Source: Cherax quadricarinatus
Taxonomy: Eukaryota > Arthropoda > Malacostraca > Decapoda > Parastacidae
NCBI RefSeq assembly: GCF_038502225.1
Contig: NC_091307.1
Coordinates: 27,905,078-27,969,077, forward strand
Direction of reading: 5' to 3'
Length of the DNA stretch: 64,000 nucleotides
Shown: positions 36,692 to 46,752 of the stretch, piece by piece
Layout of the letters: each line of letters starts with the position of its first letter
How positions within the stretch are numbered: position 1 is the stretch's first letter
The notes under the pieces: generated by a model
Told to the model about the DNA's origin: nothing
Database searches by the model: none
What the model saw: only the letters and a program-made list of their open reading frames with translations
Program-made: the position numbers and the translations under genes

Positions 36692-38938
36692 CAGTGGAAC
36701 TTCAAATTTTGAACGTATCGCTTATCGAACTTTTCGAAAATCGACTACTTTTTTTGAACCAACTGTGTGCCTATTATCGAACTCGCCCCTATTTTCTAAC
36801 CACTGGGTACCGGACCTGTCTGCCAGCCCATTCTGTCTGCGTCCCTGCGCAGGCACCGTGAGCCACTCTGGCTTTGTTGATGCTTGAGTGAACACTAACT
36901 TGCGCTCTCATTCAAACATTTTACGATTAATTCATTGTGTTTAGTGCTTGTTGGACTGTGAAATAAGCTACCATGAGCCCAAAGAAACTTGCTAGAGGTA
37001 CCCCTGTGGTAAAGAAAGTGAGAAACACCATAGATGTGAAGTAGAAAATAATACAGAAGTATGAGAGTGGTGTGAAATTTGTTGAGCTTGCCAGGATGCA
37101 TTGGAAAAACAAATTGACTATCACTTCTATCCTGGCAAAGAAAGAACAAATCAAGGAAGCTGATTTCCCCATTTTGGGGAAATCTTAAAGAGGTACCAGA
37201 AACAGAGGACTGCGGACAGTTATTTTGTGAGACAGGGGTCCAGTGACTCAAGGGGGGGTGTGATCCATGTTTCTGCGCGCTCTCAGAAAAAATCGAAAAA
37301 TTATGGAAATTGAGTTATTTATACCGAAGAATAGCTTAACTCTTTGGCAACACAATGGTACCAGAATGAATGTTCTATGACGTTTCTACAAGAAATTATA
37401 GTAATTTATATCATGTATGGTGACGGCGATGTGGGTTTTGAGTCTGCTCACAGCCCATATATTTTTTGGAATTTTTTCCTTGTTTTTTTTTATCTCTTTT
37501 TTCTTGCATTATTATTTCTAATATAATAACTGACTATTTGGCATCATAAAACAGTAGGCAGAGCTTATCCATAGACTTAGTGACAACCAGGCACCATATG
37601 GGAACGCTCGGCAGTGTTTCCGCTCCAGAGAGTGCCAGGAGAAATCACTTCATTATTACGCTTATATCAGCTTATATATCAAATCTACGGCTTATTTATA
37701 TATCAGAATTGATCTAATATGATATAATAAACACTATAAATAACATACAAACATGTTATATAGTACTCTAGACTGAATAAAATAAGCCATAATATGGCGA
37801 GAGACCATCGCGAATATTTTGATATAAATGAGTGAATCCTCTCATGTCATGTTCTTTGGTCTCTGAGTAAGAGAAAATGGTGTTTTGAAGAGGATAACTG
37901 CACTGGAGCATCAGTTTACTAAGAAATACACCCAAACAAACGCGATTTTTGCGAAATTTTTTTTTTTTCGAGACTGCAGGCCGGTCAGCGTTAAAGGCCA
38001 ATACGTATCTCGGAAGTAACTTATTCACTTATGGTACATCGTTCTGCCTTTATTACTTAATTAAATGGAATAATATTCACAGAAAATGTAGAATAATGAT
38101 TTCTCTAATTAAGATCGCTCAATTTTTGGAAATATTCCAAATACTTTGGGAGTTATGTGGGAGTAAAGGGCAGATTTTTTGCAACATTCCAAGAACTAAC
38201 AAACTTTATTTGTTGTGAAATAAAGGTAAGTTATTTTAGGGGACAGGTAGCTTATATAATATGTATAAGCATTGTTTTCTCGGCACAAAGTGTCCAAACA
38301 ACCTTACGTCGTCCCATATAGGAATAAATCGCCCCCTAAGGGCAGTTTTAGTAAATCAGTTTTTTTCAGTGTTTTCTCAGTTGTTGTTTGAGGTATATTT
38401 TTGATAAATATTTTTAAAAAAAGAGTGAAAACACTTTGTCTTGTGCACCAAAACTGGAGGAAATCGGACGGTAAATAAAGGAGCTACAATTTTTTAACCG
38501 ACGCCCCCCTCAAGCTGGTCCTAGTGGCACTAAAAGACAGAAAAGGGAGGTAATCCCAGAGAGGGCTTTGATACCTAAGTCCTTATAGAGGGGGATTCCC
38601 CTTCCAGACACTAACCCCAACTCCCTCTCTCCTCCTCCCTATCTTCCAGATGCCATCACCAATCTTCAATAAAGGTAAGTGAAAATGTTATTTTATATGT
38701 TTATTTAAATTTATTAATACATAATTTTACACTATATTTGTTGTGTGTATGTAAAACTATAATTAATCTCTATAAAATGTATTTTTCTTTTTGTGAATAT
38801 TTTTTGGTTTATGGAACGGATTAATTGTATTTCCATTATTTCTTATGGGAAATATTGCTTCGCTTTTCAAACTTTTCGAATTTAGTGTTTAGAACTAGTT
38901 CTTGGAACGGATTAAGTTCAAAATTTGAGGTTCCACTG
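36692..38938 (+). mobile_element. Internally deleted Tigger-type element with a nested insertion
   Basis: Ends cagtggaacttcaaattttg and aaatttgaggttccactg, TA at 36690-36691 and 38939-38940. 36973 starts ATGAGCCCAAAGAAACTTGC, a transposase N-terminus (KKVRNTIDVK, then a stop, KYESGVKFVELARMHWK). The sequence then jumps to the transposase C-terminus (DSYFVRQGSSDS), which is split by the insertion at 37253-38509 and resumes as AGPSGTKRQKREVIPERA. The catalytic domain is absent, so this was a deletion derivative. Confidence 0.87.
37253..38509. mobile_element. Unclassified 1257-bp element with G-run ends and 5-bp target duplication
   Basis: Starts ggggggtgtgatcc and ends ggttaaccgacgcccccc-like, i.e. 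short imperfect inverted ends GGGGGG(T/C)GT. It is flanked by tcaag at 37248-37252 and 38510-38514. The sister Tigger at 13915 has an uninterrupted ctctcaagctgg here. No recognisable ORF. The interior block gatctaatatgatataataa (near 37712) recurs at 2860 and 48455. Confidence 0.7.
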
Positions 38939-38945
38939 TACTATA

Positions 38946-39131
38946 CACAAATGACCCGCACATGAAAGAGAGAAGCTTACGACAACGTTTCGGTCCGACT
39001 TGGACCATTGACAAAGTGTGACTTTGTCAATGGTCCAAGTCGGACCGAAACGTCGTCATAAGCTTCTCTATTTTATGTGCGGGTTATTTGTGTATCGTTC
39101 CAGTCACGGTATTGTGCCTTTTTTTTGTTAT
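38946..39131. mobile_element. 186-bp palindromic retroposon with 15-bp target duplication
   Basis: Two arms of about 75 bp (38943-39017, 39019-39094) are near-perfect inverted copies: cacaaatgacccgcacatga on the left, the complement ending gcgggttatttgtg on the right. ttccactgtactata occurs at 38931-38945 and again at 39132-39146, so the block was inserted in the end of the Tigger with a 15-bp duplication. The right part ends with a T run (ccttttttttg). The right arm has ggtcc-aagtc-ggaccgaaac, a hammerhead-like half. Confidence 0.75.
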
Positions 39132-39168
39132 TTCCACTGTACTATATTTTTAAATGTTTATGCAGTAG

Positions 39169-39274
39169 TGTACTGTATACAGTACACCGTCTGTATTGTA
39201 TACAGTACACCGTCTGTATTGTATACAGTACACCGTCTGTATTGTATACAGTACACCAACTGTACTGTATACAG
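39169..39274 (+). repeat. 23-bp satellite array, left block
   Basis: About four units of gtatacagtacaccgtctgt plus three bases. The same unit in the same orientation resumes at 41876. Confidence 0.9.
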
Positions 39275-39536
39275 TTGGTTTAGAAAGACACGTAAGCAAA
39301 CACTATGACATATTTATTAGAAAATTTTTCGGTCCTGGGACCTTGATCACTTCTAACATACAGAGGTAGAAAGACATTATATACCTAGGCGGAGAGTGAG
39401 GTGCGACGCACGCGACCTGAGGAATGTCACAAGAACACAAGAATGGAGGAACACTGTAGAAGGCCCACTGGCCCATGCGAGGCAGGTCTTTATCAAAACA
39501 ACCTCTACCTATGATGAGGACGGGTAGACGATGAAA

Positions 39537-40631
39537 TCATGTGACTCCTGTGTTGTTGGGTTGGTGCTGCTTAAGTATCATGTATGCCAATGTTTTTGAA
39601 ATTTTGCAGTTTCCAGTGTTGCGTTCTATAGTGTCGGTGACTGCGATTAGTGAGGCTTCTAGGCACCGTCGGCGTCTGAGGTCTGGTTCGGTGAGAACGA
39701 GTTGTGCCTCATTCCAGTTCATCAAATGCCCCATGGAGTCTATGTGGAGGACACAGGCGTACCTTACATCGTCTCTGTTAGAGGCATTTCGATGCTCATT
39801 CAGGCGGACTGCAAGATCTCTGCCTGTCTGCCTACATATTTCTTGGGACAGAACCCACAGGGGATAGTGTAGATGCCTGCTGTAGAAGTTAGAGGTGTGG
39901 GGCTGCGTTTCGTAGTGAGGTCTTTGATAGATGATGTGTTTATGGTGGAAACGTTGATGTTACTCATAGCAAGTGCCCGGCAAGCATTTGTGGCAACATC
40001 GCCACATGGGAGTACTGTGAACTGCTTAGGGGGCTGTTCCATGGGCGGTTTGTTGAGGATAGCTTGTGCCTTGAGTCTGCAATATCGGATGAAGAAAGAT
40101 GGGAACTGAAGACGTGTAAAGGCTTGTGTTATGTAAGTGCATTCTTCTTCTAGAAAACAAGGGCTGGAGATGCGAAGAGCTCTCAAGAAGAAGCCAATGA
40201 GGACTCCTCTCTTAGTGCAGGTGTCTTGGTGTGAATAAAAGTGTATAAGATCGTCCTTGTTGGTAGGTTTTCTATACACTTTGAAGAGAAGTTTGTCACT
40301 GTCGGGAGATCTGCACAGTAGAACGTCGAGGAAAGGAAGTTTGCCATCATTTTCGAGTTCAAGTGTAAACTTTATTGATGGTTCAACTGCATTGATCTTG
40401 TTGAGAAGGGCCTGGATATTGAGACGTCTCGGATAGAAAACCAATGTATCATCAACGTATTTTAGCCAGGTAACGGTGTTGGGAATGAGGGTGCTGAATT
40501 TCTCTGTCTCCAGGTTTTCCATGAAAGGTTGGCAAGCACAGCACTGAGTGGGCTGCCCATTGCCATCCCAAAAGCACTGTTTGTAACAGTTGTCCTGATA
40601 CTTGAAGAAGTTGAAATTAACACAAAGTTCC
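39537..40631 (-). pseudogene. Penelope-like RT end plus GIY-YIG endonuclease, minus copy
   Basis: Longer at its 5' side than its partner: it contains a frameshifted RT motif B region (YKQ..GNGQPT) before MENLETEKFSTLIPNTVTWL and KYVDDTLVFYPRRLNIQALL. The thumb matches the plus copy residue for residue over long runs. GIY-YIG appears as GIYTIPCGFCPKKYVGR, where a deletion (GETGR reads GRQAE) shifts the frame; the remainder follows in another frame (39734-39537). Dead copy. Confidence 0.88.
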
Positions 40632-40645
40632 ACTAGATTTCATCA

Positions 40646-41581
40646 ATCTGGCTAAGATACGTTGATGATATATTGGTTTTCTATCCGAGACATCTCAATA
40701 TCCAGGCCCTTCTCAACAGGATCAATGCAGTTGAACCATCAATAAAGTTTACACTTGAACTCGAAAATGATGGCAAACTTCCTTTCCTCGACGTTCTACT
40801 GTGCAGATCTCCCGACAGTGACAAACTTCTCTTCAAAGTGTATAGAAAACCTACCAACAAGGACGATCTTATACACTTTTATTCACACCAAGACACCCGC
40901 ACTAAGAGAGGAATCCTCATTGGCTCCTTCTTGAGAGCTCTTCGCATCTCCAGCCCTTGTTTTCTAGAAGAAGAATGCACTTACATAACACAAGCCTTTA
41001 CACGTCTTCAGTTCCCATCTTTCTTCATCCGAGATTGCAGACTAAAGGCACAAGCTATTCTCAACAAACTGCCCATGGAACAGCCCCCTAAGCAGTTCAT
41101 AGTACTCCCATGTGGCGATGTTGCCACGAATACTCGCCGGGCACTTGCTATGAGTAACATCAACGTTTCCACCATAAACACATCATCTATCAAAGACCTC
41201 ACTACGAAACGCAGCCCCACACCTCTAACTTCTACAGTAGGCGTCTACACTATCCCCTGTGGGTTCTGTCCCAAGAAATATGCAGGCGAGACAGGCAGAG
41301 ATCTTGCAGTCTGCCTGAATGAGCATCGAAATGCCTCTAACAGAGACGATGTAAGGTACGCCTGTGTCCTCCACAGAGACTCCACGGGGCATTTGATGAA
41401 CTGGAATGAGGCACAACTCGTTCTCACCGAACCAGACCTCAGACGCCGACGGTGCCTAGAAGCCTCACTAATCGCCGTCACCGACACTATAGAACACAAC
41501 ACTGGAAACTGCAAAATTTCAAAAACATTGGCATACATGATACTTAAGCAGCTCCAACCCAACAACACAGGAGTCACATGA
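40646..41581 (+). pseudogene. Penelope-like RT end plus GIY-YIG endonuclease, plus copy
   Basis: An open frame from the truncation to TGA at 41579. It starts SIWLRYVDDILVFYPRHLNI (RT motif C, YVDD), continues FTLELENDGKLPFLDVLLCR and VYRKPTNKDDLIHFYSHQDT (RT thumb), and ends in a GIY-YIG nuclease: GVYTIPCGFCPKKYAGETGR, followed by LAVCLNEHRNAS, RHLMNW-like and LEASLIAVTDTIEHNTGN (late Glu-containing segment). The paired cysteines in PCGFC sit between the YT and YAG parts. About 310 codons without a stop, but the N-terminal RT is missing, so not autonomous. No lesion seen in the nuclease. Confidence 0.9.
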
Positions 41582-41875
41582 TTTCATCGTCTACCCGTCC
41601 TCATCATAGGTAGAGGTTGTTTTGATAAGGACCTGCCTCGCATGGGCCAGTGGGCCTTCTACAGTGTTCCTCCATTCTTGTGTTCTTGTGACATTCCTCA
41701 GGTCGCGTGCGTCGCACCTCACTCTCCGCCTATGTATATAATGTCTTTCTACCTCTGTATGTTAGAAGTGATCAAGGTCCCAGGACCGAAACGTTTTCTA
41801 ATAAATATGTCATAGTGTTTGCTTACGTGTCTTTCTAAACCAACTTGTTGGTATCTATTACCAAGGTTTATACCA

Positions 41876-41987
41876 CTGTATACAGTACACCGACTGTACT
41901 GTATACAGTACACTGGCTGTGCTGTATACAGTACACCAACTGTACTGTATACAGTACATTGACTGTACTGTATACCGACAGTTGTTG
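41876..41987 (+). repeat. 23-bp satellite array, right block
   Basis: About five units of ctgtatacagtacaccgact plus three bases, diverged from the left block at two or three positions. Confidence 0.88.
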
Positions 41988-42110
41988 AACAGGTAGGTCG
42001 TTAAGTGAGGGATGCCTGTATTTGTATTGTATATGCAATTATAAATTTACTGTAGCCTATACATATTAGGAATTTGAACCCCTGGAATTTGGGAATTTAA
42101 CTGCTAAGTA

Positions 42111-42313
42111 CAGTGGACCCCCGGTTAACGATATTTTTTCACTCCGTAAGTATGTTCAGGTGCCAGTACTGACCGAATTTATTCCCATAAGGAATATTGT
42201 GAAGTAGATTAGTCCATTTCAGACCCCCAAACATACACGTACAAACGCACTTACATAAATACACTTACATAATTGGTTGCATTCGGAGGTAATCGTTATG
42301 CGGGGGTCCACTG
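42111..42313. mobile_element. T200 Tigger-type MITE near the LACTB2 acceptor
   Basis: Ends cagtggacccccggttaacg and gcgggggtccactg, TA at 42109-42110 and 42314-42315. It lies 77 bp before the LACTB2 exon at 42391. Confidence 0.92.
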
Positions 42314-42390
42314 TATACTGTTTGACAGTGCTCCTTAGTGTTTTGGTTTTAAAGGTAGATTTAATGTTGCATAATTTATAATATTTTCAG

Positions 42391-42511
42391 GTTGTGTTAC
42401 TGTATACAAATTTCCTAGAGTTGATGCTCCAGACGACCCTCTGCCTGAGTCGGTCAGCATCAAACATCTCAAGCACAATGATGAGATAAAAACTGAAGGT
42501 GCAACTCTTGT
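42391..42511 (+). CDS. LACTB2: LACTB2 exon, central linker region
   Basis: Second LACTB2 coding exon in the window. The acceptor is atattttcag/gt and the donor gt/gtaagg. Spliced to the previous exon it completes a Gly codon and reads GCVTVYKFPRVDAPD, then a Pro/Ser-rich stretch, then HNDEIKTEGATL. The last part matches the vertebrate LACTB2 segment DVIKTEGATL that leads into the PGHT motif. The exon is 121 bp, enters in phase 1 and leaves in phase 2. The first half is the least conserved part of the family and is recognisable mainly by position. A Tigger-related MITE lies only 77 bp upstream of the acceptor (42111-42313). Confidence 0.9.
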
Positions 42512-42649
42512 GTAAGGGTACACTTATTATATACTGTGCTAGATTAATCATTTTTTAATGTTTATTATCTTTTCTGTGTTATTAAGTGTTATAATTTTCC
42601 ATTAATGAATACTGTAGGTATCATATACAATCAAATGCCTACAGTGCAT

Positions 42650-43180
42650 CATTCCAAGCTCAAGCAGTTGACGCCTTCAACTCGCACCTATTTTCGCCTA
42701 GCACAGATAACCTGCACATAGCAGAATGAAACTTAAGACAATGATTGGTCATGGTATCTTGCATCCCAGTAATTGGCTCAAGACCTTTTAAAACCCAATA
42801 ACACAGACAGGGAAGTGTAGGGAGGGCCTTATCCCTCCTTAGGAGAATTGACAAGAATTTATTATTTCCACTACTTTGAGCCAGATTTCAAGCTACTTCT
42901 GGTCCTGTAACCACCCAAAATCATCTCTGTTATGTCTTTCATTGTATCAAATGATACCAAAAAACAGTCAATAAATTCATAAAAACCATCCTTGACAACA
43001 CATCTCACAGTTGCTATTTTAAACCAAACACATGGTCAGTTATGCTTTTCCTGTCGTGCAGCACATTGGGCAGGATTTTTTTTTAAACTGTGCACACTCA
43101 CTGAACAGACCCATTCTCTCATACCTAGGCTTCCAAGTGTCAGCATTGAAATATCTTACTTAGAAAAAGTAGAAAAGTGT
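42650..43180. repeat. Old PB-A-like relic
   Basis: Blocks gccgagatttcaagctactt-like, tctggtcc, tatgtctttcattgtatcaa and gaacagacccattctctcat correspond to the left half of PB-A MITEs, too diverged to place ends. Confidence 0.5.
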
Positions 43181-43374
43181 TCAGATCATTATTGAACTGT
43201 GTAGGTGCCGAGTTGCAAGTTTTATGTTAAAAATTGTGGGGTATTATTTACTGTAAGATAACTTGAGAATGCCTCTTCAGAATAACAACATTAAAGACTG
43301 ATGAATCTGTCCTGGAGAAATATTAATTATAGTTTTAAATTGTGTGGGTGCAGATTTACCAACTTTCTCAGTTA

Positions 43375-43555
43375 ATAATAATATTATTATTACATTCATG
43401 TGGGGCAGGGAAGCACTAAACCCATAGGGTCATACAGTGCCTGGGAAGAATGAATGCCATTCAGGCTTGATTAAAGGAAGTGGAGCATTAGTCCAATTCC
43501 TTTGATCAGGAGCCCCTCATCAGCATCAAGGAATCTTCTTTGAGGGGGGTCACAT
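43375..43555 (-). repeat. LINE/SINE 3' tail with conserved hairpin
   Basis: On the minus strand it ends in GGCACTGTATGACCCTATGG, then GTTTAGTGCTTCCC and a (TAA)n tail (43376-43395). The upstream part (ggaattggactaatgctcca) is shared with 60085-60140. Confidence 0.6.
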
Positions 43556-43556
43556 A

Positions 43557-44574
43557 CAGTTGACCCTTGAACAACACGGGGGTTAGGGACCCCCTTGCCC
43601 CCTACAGTCAAGAATCCTCATTTAATTTTTGACTCCTCAAAAACTTTAATTACTAATAGCTTACTGTTGACTACAAACCTTACCAATAACATAAACAGTC
43701 AGTTAACATGTTTTTGTATGTTATATGTAATATGTACTGTATTCTTAAATACAGTAAGCTAGAGAAAAGAAAATGTTATTAAGAAAATCATAAGGAAGAG
43801 AAAATACATATACTGGACTGTATTTATAGATACCGTAAGTTTACATTGTCTGTTTACGAGATGAATCATTTGTCTGTCAGTACCTACATCAATTTTGTTT
43901 TATATGATGCAACACGCTGTAGCTGTTACACATATTACTATCACTAGATATCAAGAATGAAAAGATAATGTGAAAGAGAAATTCATATTTATTTACAGGT
44001 ATATCTGTTCAGACAGATATCCTTTCTCCTCAGTGATTTTCTTAAGTGCATCTGGGAACTTGTCTGCTGCTTCCTTGTCAGCAGAAGCTCATGCAGAGAT
44101 GATTAGTATCACATGGCATTTTAAGCTGATACTTGCAATACTTGAACTCACTGCAATAGCAACAGGAGGTGGCTATGAAATTATTACAGTAGTACAGTAT
44201 GTACTAATTTTATGCAGTTGTGATTTAATATTGCATCTTTATGTTTGTTTACATTCCTCTTGACTGCTAGTGGTACCATGTATGATCTGTAAGTGTTTAC
44301 AGTATGTGCATAAGTTTTGATATATTTTAACTTTTTATAATAGATTTGTAAATATTTCATGGCAGTAAATGATAAAATAGACTAATATCTACATATATAT
44401 TATGCATTCATGACATACCTTTTTTGATATTTCTAGGCTATGTGGTTCATTTGTGAGTTTTTTCAAATTGTCACAATTCTCAAAAAAAAAAAAATTCCCA
44501 ATATATTTATTGAAAAAAATCTGCATATAAGTGGACATGTGCAGTTCAAACTTGTGTTGTTCAAGGATCAACTG
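43557..44574 (-). mobile_element. Tigger1-like transposon, strongly resembling the mammalian family
   Basis: 1018 bp, TA at 43555-43556 and 44575-44576, ends cagttgacccttgaacaaca and gttgttcaaggatcaactg. Both ends and the subterminal segments (tgactcctcaaaaactttaa; gaaaatgttattaagaaaat) look like the mammalian Tigger1/Tigger2 consensus as I remember it. On the minus strand near 44100-44000 the frame reads ASADKEAADKFPDALKKI then TEEKGYLSEQ, matching the segment just before the FNVDET motif in mammalian Tigger1 transposase. The rest of the transposase is deleted. Confidence 0.82.
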
Positions 44575-44576
44575 TA

Positions 44577-44931
44577 GTTATAAAATTGGGATTATTGGTT
44601 TCTTTGCAAAAGCTGAAGAATGAATCTTCTGATCAGCTTCAAACTTTCAGCACTAGTGTTTTTTGTTTTTTTGTAAAGGAAAGTTTGCATTGTTATTGGG
44701 CTATGTAAGACCTAATTTACTGATTTTATTAAAAAATCCCATATGAGTTTAGTGTTTTTTTTATGATTATGAAAATAATAAAAATTATTATTAAGAACTA
44801 AATTGTGATATTGGTATCCATTTGATAATTGGAGAATACCTCTACTGGTCGACTTCAAATGTTTAACACTACTGTACATTAGAGGAAGGTTTGGATTGGT
44901 GTTGGATTTAGCGGCCTGTTTCTTTAAAATA
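44577..44931. other. Unassigned AT-rich intron sequence
   Basis: About 350 bases. A segment gctgaagaatgaatcttctg and tcttgagaatgcctct-like blocks (43265, 44845) suggests a split old repeat; no ends found. Confidence 0.35.
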
Positions 44932-45711
44932 CAGTGGAACCCCGGTTTTCGTCTAGTCCGTTTATTGTATAATTCAGCTTTCGACCACTTTTTCGCCGAA
45001 ATTTTCCCCGTTTTTGTACATTTGCTCAGAAATCGTCTGTACCAGAAACGTCCATCTGCCCACAGGACATGGCCGCTCATACATTCATGACTCAGTCTGC
45101 CTCTGTTACTCGTAGAGGGTGGTAGTGATGGTGGTAGAGGGTGATAGTGATGATGGTAGAGGGTGATAGTGGTGATGGTAGAGGGTGGTAGTGATGGTGG
45201 TAGAAGTTGGTAGTGATGGTGGTAGAGTATCGTAGTGATGGTGGTAGAGGGTGGTAGTGATGGTGGCAGAGGCTGGTAGTGATGGTGGTAGAGGGTGGTA
45301 GTGATGGTGGCAAAGGGTGGTAGTTATGGTGGTAGAGGCTGGTAGTGATGGTGGTAGAGGGTGGTAGTGATGGTGGTAGAGGGTGGTAGTGATGGTGGTA
45401 GAGATAACATCTCCCTCTCCCCTCCTCGCCGTCTTCCATACGCCAACAAGAGTCTTCAATGAAGGTAGTAGTGATTTAAATGTTCATTTATCCATTTCAT
45501 TAATCATTTATATTTATTTCTCATTTTTTCTGTATGTAAAACTATAGTTATTCTCTATAAAATGTATTTTTTGTTAATATTTTTGGGTGTCTGAAACGGA
45601 TTAATTGGATTTACATTATTTCTCATGGGAAATATTACTTCAGTTTTCATACTATTTTGTTTTCGTCAGACTTTTTCAAATGGATTAATCACGAAAACCG
45701 AGGTTCCACTG
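44932..45711. mobile_element. Tigger-type MITE with a GTGGTAGTGATG minisatellite
   Basis: Ends cagtggaaccccggttttcg and cgaaaaccgaggttccactg, TA-like flanks. Interior: tandem ggtggtagtgatggtggtag units (45114-45405), then a 3' segment (cttcaatgaaggtagtagtg and tttttgggtgtctgaaacgg) that corresponds to the end of the Tigger coding region and its splice-like site. The ORFs across the repeat are products of the tandem unit. Confidence 0.85.
45114..45405. repeat. GGTGGTAGTGAT minisatellite
   Basis: Tandem units of 12-24 bases built from gtggtagtgatg and gtggtagaggg. Confidence 0.92.
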
Positions 45712-45882
45712 TAGTACACTCAGTACTGTTCCTTTCATGTGCTTTGAGGTACAAAGGTCTAGGGTTAAGGGGCATAGAGGATACCTTTTTCTTGATTGTG
45801 TAGTGAGCACAACACCTCTTGTTGTTCCACATCTTAACTTTGCATCGTGACAGATTTTCATTTCTTCATACATTTCCAACAG

Positions 45883-46024
45883 AGTTCATCATACTCCAGG
45901 TCATACCACAGACCATGTTGTATTGGAGCTGACTGAAGAGGGGTCAGTGTTCAGTGGTGACTGCATACTAGGTGAAGGAACAGCAGTTTTTGAAGATCTT
46001 CAGACATATATGGTTTCACTGAAG
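45883..46024 (+). CDS. LACTB2: LACTB2 exon with PGHT and GDC metal-ligand motifs
   Basis: LACTB2 exon of 142 bp. The acceptor is tttccaacag/ag and the donor ag/gtaatc. It reads [20 protein letters not shown], then [17 protein letters not shown] and ends SLK. The PGHTTDH histidine and the aspartate of GDC are the third-position metal ligands expected after HxHxDH in the metallo-beta-lactamase fold, and GDCILGEGT is characteristic of LACTB2 itself. It enters in phase 2 and leaves in phase 0. The 3.4 kb intron before it holds a mammal-like Tigger and a minisatellite-bearing MITE that ends 171 bp upstream of the acceptor. Confidence 0.94.
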
Positions 46025-46519
46025 GTAATCATGAATATAACATTGTAATAATTTACTGAAAATAAATATAACTTTTATTTCATATTTAATTATACAGGTA
46101 CAACACAAATTTACCAGCAGTGGATCATATGGTACTTCTTTTAGTCCAGACAGAATTACAAGACTACTTTTTTCCAAAATACATGTAGTTTACTTTACAG
46201 CCCAAGATGGCCTTGTATAAAGTATGTGCTCACTTACATTGTTTGCACTGTAGTTGCTGAGGTGATCCCTTGATTTTGTGCAATTCTTTGCACATTTTGC
46301 TAACAGTTAACTTCAGCTATGGCTAGTAATTAGTTCTGCAGCTCCAGTAAAATTCTAAAATTTACCACTTTGGGAATGGTAGTGCTGCAACATTGTAATT
46401 ACAATAATAAATAAACCTGTTTTAGTTATGCTAATGTTTAAGTTTCCAGCAGACCATGGATCAGAGGTGTATTGCTGAATTATTATTATATGACCTCTGC
46501 TGGTCTGACAAAATCAATA
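46025..46519. other. LACTB2 intron, nothing recognised
   Basis: About 495 bases of ordinary AT-rich intron sequence without identified repeats. Confidence 0.5.
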
Positions 46520-46752
46520 CAGTGGACCCCCGCATACCGTCGGCATCACATAACGTTTAATCTGCATACCGCTCGCTTTTACCGCAAAAAATTTGCCTCT
46601 CATACCGCTCAAAAACCCGCTCACCGCTGTTCGTCCGAGACGCGTCCAATGTGCGCCCTTAGCCAGCCTCCGCGGTAACATCCAAGCATACAATCGGAAC
46701 ATTTCGTATTATTACAGTGTTTTTGGTGATTTTATCTGCAAAATAAGTGACC

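Larger units (their letters stand above)
39275..41844. mobile_element. Head-to-head pair of Penelope-like retroelements
   Basis: Two 5'-truncated copies meet near 40640 and diverge: a minus copy (39275-40631) and a plus copy (40645-41844). They make a 1.2-kb-arm palindrome. Each carries the end of the reverse transcriptase (YVDD) and a GIY-YIG endonuclease, the hallmark of Penelope-like elements. The outer ends ggtttagaaagacacgtaag / cttacgtgtctttctaaacc mirror each other exactly. The pair sits inside a 23-bp satellite. Confidence 0.9.

Noticed and set aside
39018..39308. 96-codon ORF with VYCIQYTVCIVYST repeats
   Set aside because: Product of the 23-bp satellite and the neighbouring palindrome.
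39169..41987. Regular repeat units, considered as a CRISPR-like array
   Set aside because: Units are contiguous 23-bp tandem repeats without spacers, in a eukaryotic intron.
45092..45459. Two ORFs of about 116 codons rich in His, Tyr, Pro and Thr (HYHPLPPS repeats)
   Set aside because: They are translations of the GTGGTAGTGATG minisatellite in different frames; no start context, no family.
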